Source of the DNA: Spirochaetales bacterium
Lineage (GTDB): Bacteria; Spirochaetota; Spirochaetia; DSM-27196; PWMO01
DNA: 5,408 nucleotides
Reading direction: 5' to 3'
NCBI GenBank assembly: GCA_007130025.1
Contig: SLTF01000415.1
Coordinates: 1-5,408, forward strand
Positions 1 through 5,408 of this stretch are shown one piece after another. A program made the position numbers and the translations under genes. Numbering within the stretch: position 1 is the first letter of the stretch; each line of letters opens with the position of its first letter. The notes beneath the pieces are model-generated. The model saw only the letters and a program-made list of their open reading frames with translations. It ran no database searches and was not told the origin of the DNA.

Positions 1-360
1 AATCCGTTCACCATCATCGTCACCCACCTCGGCCTCGAGCGCTGGGCGCGAAAGCAGCAGGCCGAACGGCTCATCACCGCCATCGACCAGGCGGTCGACG
101 TAACCACTGAGCACGCCGCCTTTCTCGGCGATTTCAACGAGTGGTTCTTTGCCGACCGCTTCCTGCGCCGCGTCGACCGCCACTTCTCCAAGCACGCCGC
201 GCGCCGGACCTTCCCGTCCCGGTTCCCGATTCTCCCGCTCGACCGCATCTGGATCACCCGGCGCCTTCGTCGGGTGGCCACCTGGGCTCCCCGCGACTGG
301 CCGGCGCGGGTTGCCTCGGATCACCTACCGCTCTGCGTGGACGTCGAGCCGGAATGGTAG
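1..360 (+). CDS. Endonuclease/exonuclease/phosphatase (EEP) family protein, C-terminal part
   Basis: The open frame enters from the left edge and ends at TAG 358-360, giving 119 residues; the N-terminal half and the start lie outside the window. It carries the C-terminal signature of the EEP (DNase I-like, Mg-dependent phosphodiesterase) fold: THLGL with His9, GDFNEW with Asp44 and Asn46, the TFPSRFP...LDRIWI segment (residues 70-85) and the terminal ASDHLPL with Asp107-His108. These correspond to catalytic acid/base and metal-binding positions of the family. The TFPS...LDRI pattern is typical of small stand-alone bacterial EEP proteins; whether the substrate is nucleic acid, phospholipid or another phosphodiester cannot be told from this part. 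The last ~107 bp overlap the opposite-strand kinase gene, so the conserved SDH motif is encoded opposite the kinase tail. Family assignment is firm; function is open. Confidence 0.88.
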   Translation, partial: NPFTIIVTHLGLERWARKQQAERLITAIDQAVDVTTEHAAFLGDFNEWFFADRFLRRVDRHFSKHAARRTFPSRFPILPLDRIWITRRLRRVATWAPRDWPARVASDHLPLCVDVEPEW

Positions 361-2518
361 CGCCGGATATAGACTCTGAGATCACCCGCTCGATCTCGGC
401 GGTCAGGCTCGCCTCGGTGTATGGTTTTGCAACGTACCCGTCCATACCGGCCTCGCGACAGCGTTCGAGGTGTTCCGGGTAGGCGTGCGCGGTGAGCGCG
501 ATGATCGGCTGGCTCGGAATGTCGTGCTGGTTCTCCCACTCGCGGATCATACGGGTTGCATCGAGCCCGTCAAGAATCGGCATCGACAGATCCATCAGGA
601 TCAGATCAAACCGGTTCGCTTGTGCCGCATCTGCCGCCTCCCTGCCATTGCCCACCGCGGTGACGGTGCATGTGCGGTTTTTGAGCAGTTGAGTGAGATA
701 CAGCCGGTTGATCGCCTCGTCTTCTGCAACAAGAATGGACAGACCCTCGAACGAGCCCCGGCTGCGCGCAGTCCGGCCCTCAGCTGAGTCGGATGCATCG
801 CGCTCGCGTTGAGTCGTTTCGGAGCTGGACGGTTCTTCCTGAGAGCAGATCGGAAGCGGTAACGCGACGTGGAACCGGGAGCCGCGCGACGGAGTGCTGT
901 CAACGGAAACCGTTCCGTCGAGAAGGTCGACAAGCGACCGGACGATCGACAGCCCGAGGCCGAGACCGCCCACGGCGCGCTGGCCCTGTCGCGCTGCCCG
1001 GGAGAACGGCTCGAACACCCTGTCCAGGTCTGCGGGGTCGATTCCACACCCGGTGTCTCGGACCTCAATCTCGAGGAGCTCGCTGCGGTGCCGTATCGTG
1101 ACGTTGACCCAACCGGCTTCCGTAAACTTGATCGCGTTGGTGGTGAGGTTGATGACAATCTGGGCTATCCGCTCTGAATCGCCCTGGACCGTTGCGTCCG
1201 GACCATCAAACGTGAATCCAAGGTCGACCCCATCGCACCGGTTGATGCTCCTCAGGGTGGGCTCCAGCCAACGGACAAGGTCGGATAACCGAAACGGAGC
1301 GGACGTAACCGAGAGGCTGCCGGCTTCCGCGTGGGAAACGTCGAGCAGGTCGGAGAGTACGCGGAAGAGCTGCCCCGAAGCGCCGGAAATCATCTCGGTG
1401 AAGCGTCTTTGCTCTCCGTCGAGCGACGTGCGTGCGAGCAGATCGGTCATTCCCATCACGCCGTTCAGCGGGGTTCTGAGCTCATGGCTCACGTTCGCGA
1501 GGAAGCGGGACTTCGCCCGGTTTGCGTGCTCAAGCGCACGTTGCGTCGCTTCGCTGTTCTCCAGAGCACCGCGCAACTCGGCAGTCTGTGCGGCAACTTG
1601 CCGACGCAGCAGGATTACCCAGAGCAATGTCGCTCCGAAAAGCGCCACTCCAATTGCCGCAAGGGCGATCACTATCCGTGCGGTCCGGGTGTGCCACCAG
1701 CCGGGAAACTCGAGCAACCCAAACCAGCGCCGATACAGCTCATCAAATTCGCCGGTTGACTTCAGAACGTTCAGGCCTTCGTTCAGGACCGCGAGCAGCT
1801 GTGCGTCGTCTCTCTGAACGGCCATGGCGTAGGGTCGGCGCAGTACCGGCGCCTCTATCATGCGGATGTTCCGCAGCCGAAGGTTCTGGACTTTGCGCGT
1901 TCCCTGACCCATCCCAAACAGGGCGGCATCGCCTCCGCCCTCATCGAGCAGGGTCAGCACTTCCTGCCAGTTTTCCACCGCAACAACCTCGCGCCCGATT
2001 CCGTTCTCCAGGATGTAGTCGTGCGCAAGGTCTCCTGCATGAACGATGATCACTCCGTTGGCAACGTCGTCGAGATGGACAACATTTGATGATCGGGGTA
2101 CGAACAGCGCGTACGATGCAACGAAGTGCGGCACTGTGAAAGAGTGGATCTGCTCGCGGGCGGGGGTGCGGTACATACCGGCGAGCATCTCCACCTCGCC
2201 GTGCTCAAGGCGGCGACGCGCCTCGCTCCACTCGGTCAGCTCAATGGTGATCGAAAGGCCCATGATTTCAGCGACCCGGCGTACCAGCTCGATGTTGAAG
2301 CCGTCGGGCTCCCCGTGGTCGTTGAGGAACTCAAACGGCGGATAGGCGTGGTCTCCCCCAACGCGGAGGTGCGGCAATCGGGCGTCGTACCGGACGCCAT
2401 CGACCGCGGTTGTCGGAACCACGAACGTCGGCTCCAACTGCGCTCCACAGGCCGAAAGAAGTCCAGCCAGGATGACGCCAACGAGCGCCATCCTGGCGCC
2501 CATGCGTTTCGCCTTCAT
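254..2518 (-). CDS. Hybrid sensor histidine kinase with periplasmic solute-binding sensor and C-terminal receiver
   Basis: From the ATG at 2518 this is a 754-residue membrane kinase. Domain order: lipoprotein-type signal peptide (residues 1-24, lipobox LLSAC, Cys24); type-3 extracellular solute-binding domain (about 50-268, with YPPFEF and DGFNIELV motifs); one transmembrane helix (about 281-304); short linker; HisKA with phospho-accepting His345 in SHELRTP; HATPase with N-box Asn461, G1 DTGCGID (488-494), FEPF and GGLGLGLS (517-524); linker 555-592; receiver (593-715) with acidic Glu599/Asp600, phospho-acceptor Asp643, Thr676 and Lys698. Known members of this class (BvgS/EvgS-like) bind a ligand in the periplasm and relay phosphate from His to the internal receiver Asp. 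No Hpt domain or response regulator is present here. A GTG at 2575 would add 19 residues before the signal peptide and is less likely; an ATG at 2503, preceded by AAGG, is possible. No strong Shine-Dalgarno precedes 2518. The last 38 residues are a Pro/Arg-rich tail. Confidence 0.93.
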   Translation of the reverse strand: MKAKRMGARMALVGVILAGLLSACGAQLEPTFVVPTTAVDGVRYDARLPHLRVGGDHAYPPFEFLNDHGEPDGFNIELVRRVAEIMGLSITIELTEWSEARRRLEHGEVEMLAGMYRTPAREQIHSFTVPHFVASYALFVPRSSNVVHLDDVANGVIIVHAGDLAHDYILENGIGREVVAVENWQEVLTLLDEGGGDAALFGMGQGTRKVQNLRLRNIRMIEAPVLRRPYAMAVQRDDAQLLAVLNEGLNVLKSTGEFDELYRRWFGLLEFPGWWHTRTARIVIALAAIGVALFGATLLWVILLRRQVAAQTAELRGALENSEATQRALEHANRAKSRFLANVSHELRTPLNGVMGMTDLLARTSLDGEQRRFTEMISGASGQLFRVLSDLLDVSHAEAGSLSVTSAPFRLSDLVRWLEPTLRSINRCDGVDLGFTFDGPDATVQGDSERIAQIVINLTTNAIKFTEAGWVNVTIRHRSELLEIEVRDTGCGIDPADLDRVFEPFSRAARQGQRAVGGLGLGLSIVRSLVDLLDGTVSVDSTPSRGSRFHVALPLPICSQEEPSSSETTQRERDASDSAEGRTARSRGSFEGLSILVAEDEAINRLYLTQLLKNRTCTVTAVGNGREAADAAQANRFDLILMDLSMPILDGLDATRMIREWENQHDIPSQPIIALTAHAYPEHLERCREAGMDGYVAKPYTEASLTAEIERVISESISGATIPARRPRRAVGDPRQPAPASRGEPRWPPDEGAG

Positions 2519-2570
2519 GACCGGTACCGCGGCGCACCGACCCCGTGATGGCAGCCGGACCACGAAACAA

Positions 2571-2612
2571 CACACTGTTCCATTTCGTCAGAGTATACCG
2601 CACCCTGTTCCA
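2571..2612. repeat. Direct repeat pair CACNCTGTTCCA flanking the kinase -10 box
   Basis: CACACTGTTCCA (2571-2582) and CACCCTGTTCCA (2601-2612) match at 11 of 12 positions and are exactly 30 bp apart. One copy lies in the promoter spacer of the kinase gene and the other just after its predicted start point. A tandem pair at near three helical turns could be a binding site for a regulator, possibly the kinase's own partner, but a chance repeat cannot be excluded. Confidence 0.35.
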
Positions 2613-2620
2613 GGAAACAA
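2592..2620 (-). promoter_or_regulatory. Predicted sigma70-type promoter of the sensor kinase
   Basis: Read on the - strand, a TTGTTT -35 box (2620-2615) and a TATACT -10 box (2597-2592) are separated by exactly 17 bp. The -10 matches the consensus at five of six positions. Transcription would start near 2585, leaving a leader of about 67 nt before the ATG at 2518. It would leave only about 10 nt before the alternative GTG at 2575, which supports the downstream start. Prediction from sequence only. Confidence 0.55.
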
Positions 2621-2692
2621 ACGCCCGTGCCACGCTTCCTCCGCAACAAGAGGATGGCAACCTGCAATCGAAAAGCGCCGGCAACTCAGCAA

Positions 2693-2764
2693 ACAACTTA
2701 TCGATTGTGTTTTATTCAGAACAAGCTAAAACTTGTTCATTGACAGAGACAAGCTATGAATTGT
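2693..2764. promoter_or_regulatory. Three-copy ACAA-N8-TTGT operator array, probable HipB binding sites
   Basis: Three inverted repeats lie at 2693-2708 (spacer CTTATCGA), 2721-2736 (GCTAAAAC) and 2749-2764 (GCTATGAA). Their centres are 2700.5, 2728.5 and 2756.5, a period of exactly 28 bp. The middle copy is best, a perfect GAACAAG-N6-CTTGTTC dyad (2719-2738). All six half-sites contain ACAA. The second copy abuts the -35 box and the third fills the spacer of the hipB promoter, so binding would block transcription. E. coli HipB uses several TATCC-N8-GGATA operators; the 8-bp spacer is the same here but the half-site differs. Binding by HipB is inferred from position and symmetry. Confidence 0.75.
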
Positions 2765-2769
2765 ATTCT
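2740..2769 (+). promoter_or_regulatory. Predicted hipBA promoter
   Basis: A perfect TTGACA -35 box (2740-2745) is followed after 18 bp by TATTCT (2764-2769), a four-of-six match to TATAAT. Transcription would start near 2776, only about 9 nt before the chosen hipB ATG, giving a very short leader. A weaker alternative, TTGTGT (2705-2710) with TAAAAC (2727-2732) at 16 bp, would give a longer leader. The region is clearly AT-rich compared with the genes on both sides. Confidence 0.55.
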
Positions 2770-2784
2770 TTCATCGAGTACCCA

Positions 2785-3033
2785 ATGGACTATCCAATAC
2801 GAACCGTAGATCAGCTCGAGCCCGTTATGAAAGCCTTCCGCACAGAGCGAGGGTTCTCCCAGCGCGAGCTTGCCGCAAGAATGGGCGTGACGCAGCAGGC
2901 GCTGTCGTTACTGGAGGCAGCACCGCATCGCGCCAGTTTCGAGCGCCTTCTGTTGGTGTGCGCCGCGCTGGGGGTGGAGGTGGTTCTGCGCGACAAGGAG
3001 CACACGACGCCGCCATCGGTTGACGGCTGGTAA
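2785..3033 (+). CDS. hipB: HipB-type antitoxin and HTH transcriptional repressor
   Basis: An 82-residue protein of the XRE/Cro HTH family. The helix-turn-helix is at about residues 24-45 (FSQRELAARMGVTQQALSLLE), followed by a beta-strand (VEVVLRD, 64-70) at the place where E. coli HipB (88 aa) forms its intersubunit sheet, then a short, probably disordered tail ending in Gly-Trp. E. coli HipB also ends in Trp. Known role of the family: the dimer neutralises the HipA kinase and, with HipA, represses its own operon. The frame stays open upstream to an ATG at 2545, but those codons cover the operators and promoter and have no HTH-family character. The ATG at 2785, with GAG 6 nt upstream, gives the expected length. 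It stops 3 bp before hipA, so the two are surely co-transcribed and probably translationally coupled. Confidence 0.9.
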   Translation: MDYPIRTVDQLEPVMKAFRTERGFSQRELAARMGVTQQALSLLEAAPHRASFERLLLVCAALGVEVVLRDKEHTTPPSVDGW

Positions 3034-3036
3034 GCC

Positions 3037-4350
3037 GTGGGGAACACCTCGGCATTAGCGGTGTGGATGAATGGGGTGCAGGTCGGAACCTGGTCCCGGA
3101 TCCGCGACAAACACGAGTTGGTCTATCATTCCCAGTGGGCGCAATCGCCGCAGGGGCGGCCCGTCTCGTTGTCCCTTCCCTTCCTGCCCGGCAATGCCCC
3201 GCACAAGGGCGATGCGGTACGCTTCTTCTTCGAAAATCTTCTGCCGGACCGACCGGATGTGCGCATGCGGCTTCGGGAACGGTACCGGACTCAGACGGCC
3301 CAAGCCTTCGATCTCCTGGCCGAAATCGGGAGGGACTGTGTTGGAGCCGTCCAGCTGCTTCACCCCGACGAGACTCCTCCTTCGGTCAATACCATTACCG
3401 GGGAGGCGCTCTCAGACAACGCGATCGCCCGACAACTCGAGATTGCAAGCGGACTCAGTGTCCCGGGTTTTGGTCCCGATGACTTCCGGATATCGTTGGC
3501 CGGCGCGCAGGAGAAGACGGCATTTCTCAAGCACCACGGCATCTGGCAGCGACCAATCGGCCCTACACCCAGCACCCACATCTTCAAGCTGCCCATGGGG
3601 CAAATCGGCGGTATGCACAGGATCGGTTCCTACTCCGTTGAGAACGAGTGGTTGTGCTCCAGGATCATGGCGGCGTATGGCGTGCCTGTTGCCGTAACGA
3701 ACATGGGACAGTTTGAGCACCATCGCGTTCTTGTTGTAGAACGATTTGATCGGCAGCTCTCGGCGGATGGGAGTTGGTGGATCAGGCTTCCGGTGGAGGA
3801 CTTCTGTCAGATCAAGGGCATCGCTCCGGAGAAAAAGTATGAAGCGGACGGGGGCCCCGGAATTGACGGCGTGATGAGCATCCTGGCCGGAAGTACCGTG
3901 TCGGAGGCTGACCGCCGGGGCTTTCTCAAGACCCAGATCCTTTTCTGGCTCCTGGCCGCCTGCGACGGGCATGCCAAGAACTTCAGCGTGTTTCTCGGCC
4001 CGCAGGGGAACTATCGTCTTGCACCGCTGTACGACGTTCTCTCGGCGCACCCGTGGTTGGGACCCAATGACTCCCAGATCACTGTTCAGAAACTCAAGAT
4101 GGCCATGGCGGTGCGGGGCAAGAACGCCCACTACCAATGGGACTCCATCTACCGTCGGCACTGGATGGAACTGGCAGCAAAGCACGGTCTTTCAAGACAC
4201 ATTGAGACGCTCCTCTCAGAGGTTGCCGACGGCGTCCCGGAGGTTGCGGCCGCAGTTAGTCGCGAGATCCCCCAAGACTTTCCGGAGCAGGTCGCCGAGT
4301 CGATCTTCGCGGGGATGAGTCGCGCCGCGGCGCGCCTTACCGCCGGGTGA
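3037..4350 (+). CDS. hipA: HipA serine/threonine kinase toxin
   Basis: A complete 437-residue HipA, close to the 440 residues of E. coli HipA and similar along its whole length. Visible marks: N-terminal subdomain WMNGVQVG (10-17) and RPVSLSLP (41-48); FFENLLPD (64-71); FDLLAEIGRD.VGAV (91-105); DFRISLAGAQEKTAFL (149-164) containing Ser153, equivalent to the autophosphorylated Ser150; ATP-binding Lys184 in HIFKLP; VERFDR (234-239); KYEADGGPGI (267-276); catalytic Asp310 in CDGHAKNFS; metal-binding Asp333 in LYDVLSAHP. All key residues are present, so the enzyme should be active. E. coli HipA phosphorylates glutamyl-tRNA synthetase (GltX), stalls translation and causes persistence; the same target is likely here but inferred. 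The GTG at 3037 follows the hipB stop by 3 bp; an ATG at 3067 would cut into the first beta-strand. The gene ends 7 bp from the convergent transporter gene. Confidence 0.95.
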   Translation: MGNTSALAVWMNGVQVGTWSRIRDKHELVYHSQWAQSPQGRPVSLSLPFLPGNAPHKGDAVRFFFENLLPDRPDVRMRLRERYRTQTAQAFDLLAEIGRDCVGAVQLLHPDETPPSVNTITGEALSDNAIARQLEIASGLSVPGFGPDDFRISLAGAQEKTAFLKHHGIWQRPIGPTPSTHIFKLPMGQIGGMHRIGSYSVENEWLCSRIMAAYGVPVAVTNMGQFEHHRVLVVERFDRQLSADGSWWIRLPVEDFCQIKGIAPEKKYEADGGPGIDGVMSILAGSTVSEADRRGFLKTQILFWLLAACDGHAKNFSVFLGPQGNYRLAPLYDVLSAHPWLGPNDSQITVQKLKMAMAVRGKNAHYQWDSIYRRHWMELAAKHGLSRHIETLLSEVADGVPEVAAAVSREIPQDFPEQVAESIFAGMSRAAARLTAG

Positions 4351-4357
4351 AACGCCC

Positions 4358-5408
4358 CTATGCGGCCGCGGGCTTCATTCGCGTCAGCTTCCGGGTGGCG
4401 AACGCCGCCACCAGAACAAACAGCGCCGCCGGGGCGTAGATGAGGGCCGGACCAAAAGCGTCGTTGATCATGCCGTTGACCGCCGCGCCGGTGGCGCCGC
4501 CGACAAACATGCCAAACGAGGCAAGCGACATCGCGGTTCCGCGCAGCTGGGGGACCTTGCTTTGCGCGCCCATGATCAGGGTGGACTGCAGGGCCACAAA
4601 GGCCATGCCAAACCCAAAGAAGCCCAGCACCATGAGCACCGGCTCGCGGGCGAACACCAGGGCGATCAGGCTCAGGGAGCCCACCACTCCCGCGACCGGC
4701 AGGAAGGCTGCCCCGAGTCGCGGGCGCAGGTGGGGAATCACCCGGCTCGCCGCCACGGATCCCAGGCCAAACGCCGTGACAACCAGGCCAACCAGAATGA
4801 GCGGCAGTCCGGTGATGCTCTGCACGTAGTGCCCGGCGTAGGAGAAGCTTCCAAACACCGCAAAGCCCACGAAGAAGATGGTTCCCACCATGGCAGCCAG
4901 TCCCGGTGTCTTCAGCGCGGTAGCGTATGACCCGAGTACTGAGCCCCGGTGTGCCGACCGGGAACCAGACGGCACGATCCTCAGCACCACAATCGCCAGG
5001 ACCAGCTCGGCGACACCGTAGAGGATGTACACGCCGCGCCACGATCCGTAGTGCGCAATGATCCCGCCAATGGCCGTTGCCGAAGCGCCGCCCAGGAACA
5101 TCATTCCCATTACCCGTGCGATGGCCCCTTGCCGTTTCTCATCGGAAAAACTCTCGCCAATGAGCGCCATGGTGACCGGGAAGATCCCGGCGGCAAAGAT
5201 CCCGTTGAAGCCGCGAAAGATCAGCAGCGACGGAAAGTTGAACGCAAACCCGCCTAGGATGCTGAAGATGGCGGTGCCAAACGCCGCGGTCTTGATGATC
5301 CGCCCGCGACCAAACCGGTCACCGAGCGGACCAAACAGCAGGGTGAACACCCCAACGGTCATAATGTACGAGGTGACCGAGAGCGCCGCCCGCGATATCT
5401 CGAGGTTC
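4358..5408 (-). CDS. Major facilitator superfamily transporter (DHA1-type), N-terminus missing
   Basis: The frame runs from the right edge to the TAG at 4360-4358, giving 349 residues. The start is outside the window: reading continues upstream of the internal ATG at 5362 as NLEISRAALSVTSYI, which completes the first helices. The MFS motif A, GPLGDRFGRGR (fragment residues 26-36), sits in the loop between helices 2 and 3. A weaker copy, SRVIPHLRPRLG, marks the loop between the two six-helix halves' equivalent positions, and RGTAMSL precedes the last helices. About 11 hydrophobic helices are visible, so roughly one helix plus the N-terminus is missing. Drug:H+ antiporter family 1 (12 helices, about 400 residues) is the best fit by layout; the substrate, whether drug, sugar or other small molecule, cannot be read from sequence. 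The protein ends in a short basic cytoplasmic tail (TRKLTRMKPAAA). It converges on hipA with a 7-bp gap and no visible terminator. Confidence 0.9.
   Translation of the reverse strand, partial: NLEISRAALSVTSYIMTVGVFTLLFGPLGDRFGRGRIIKTAAFGTAIFSILGGFAFNFPSLLIFRGFNGIFAAGIFPVTMALIGESFSDEKRQGAIARVMGMMFLGGASATAIGGIIAHYGSWRGVYILYGVAELVLAIVVLRIVPSGSRSAHRGSVLGSYATALKTPGLAAMVGTIFFVGFAVFGSFSYAGHYVQSITGLPLILVGLVVTAFGLGSVAASRVIPHLRPRLGAAFLPVAGVVGSLSLIALVFAREPVLMVLGFFGFGMAFVALQSTLIMGAQSKVPQLRGTAMSLASFGMFVGGATGAAVNGMINDAFGPALIYAPAALFVLVAAFATRKLTRMKPAAA

Noticed and set aside
894..1817. Open frame of 307 codons on the + strand opposite the kinase gene.
   Set aside because: Composition is Ser/Arg-rich with no domain; it is an antisense shadow of the GC-rich kinase coding sequence.
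2545..2784. An 80-residue N-terminal extension of hipB from the ATG at 2545.
   Set aside because: It reads through the predicted promoter and all three operators, has no family resemblance, and gives a protein twice the usual HipB length.
3100..3120. Position matching E. coli HipA Gly22, changed to Ser in the high-persistence hipA7 allele, appears non-Gly here.
   Set aside because: The local alignment needs a gap in this loop, so the residue correspondence is not reliable enough to claim a high-persistence variant.
3412..4185. Open frame of 257 codons on the - strand opposite hipA.
   Set aside because: No recognisable domain, and the sense strand encodes an unambiguous HipA throughout.
4340..4370. 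Possible bidirectional terminator between hipA and the transporter (GC-rich segment with GCGGCCGC).
   Set aside because: Only a short palindrome, no stem-loop with a T tract on either strand.
4149..5042. Open frame of 297 codons on the - strand overlapping the transporter and the hipA end.
   Set aside because: It lies in another frame of the transporter gene, lacks membrane helices and is Gly/Arg/Pro-rich, as expected for a shadow frame.

Overview
This window comes from a bacterium with fairly high GC coding DNA. The genes look chromosomal and well conserved, not phage or plasmid-like. A lipobox signal on the sensor kinase and strong sigma70-type promoter hexamers fit a Gram-negative host, but I cannot name the taxon from the sequence. 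No rRNA, tRNA, CRISPR array, insertion sequence or clear intrinsic terminator was seen.

Layout from left to right: (1) the 3' end of an endonuclease/exonuclease/phosphatase (EEP) family gene on the + strand, cut by the left edge; (2) a large hybrid sensor histidine kinase on the - strand, with a lipoprotein-type signal peptide, a periplasmic type-3 solute-binding domain, one transmembrane helix, HisKA, HATPase and a C-terminal receiver; its tail overlaps the EEP gene tail-to-tail by about 107 bp; (3) a 266-bp divergent intergenic region with a kinase promoter on one side and a hipBA control region on the other; (4) a hipB-hipA toxin-antitoxin operon on the + strand; (5) a DHA1-type major facilitator transporter on the - strand, converging on hipA and cut by the right edge.

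The functional unit best seen in full is hipBA: a small HTH antitoxin/repressor followed 3 bp later by a complete HipA serine/threonine kinase with all the expected catalytic residues. Upstream of hipB lie three copies of an ACAA-N8-TTGT inverted repeat spaced exactly 28 bp centre to centre. They flank and overlap a TTGACA/TATTCT promoter. The array has the architecture expected for HipB autorepression, but its sequence differs from the TATCC-N8-GGATA operator of Escherichia coli. It is the strongest candidate for something not yet described. The sensor kinase has no response-regulator or Hpt partner in the window, so its output is unknown. The EEP and transporter genes show no evident functional link to the others.
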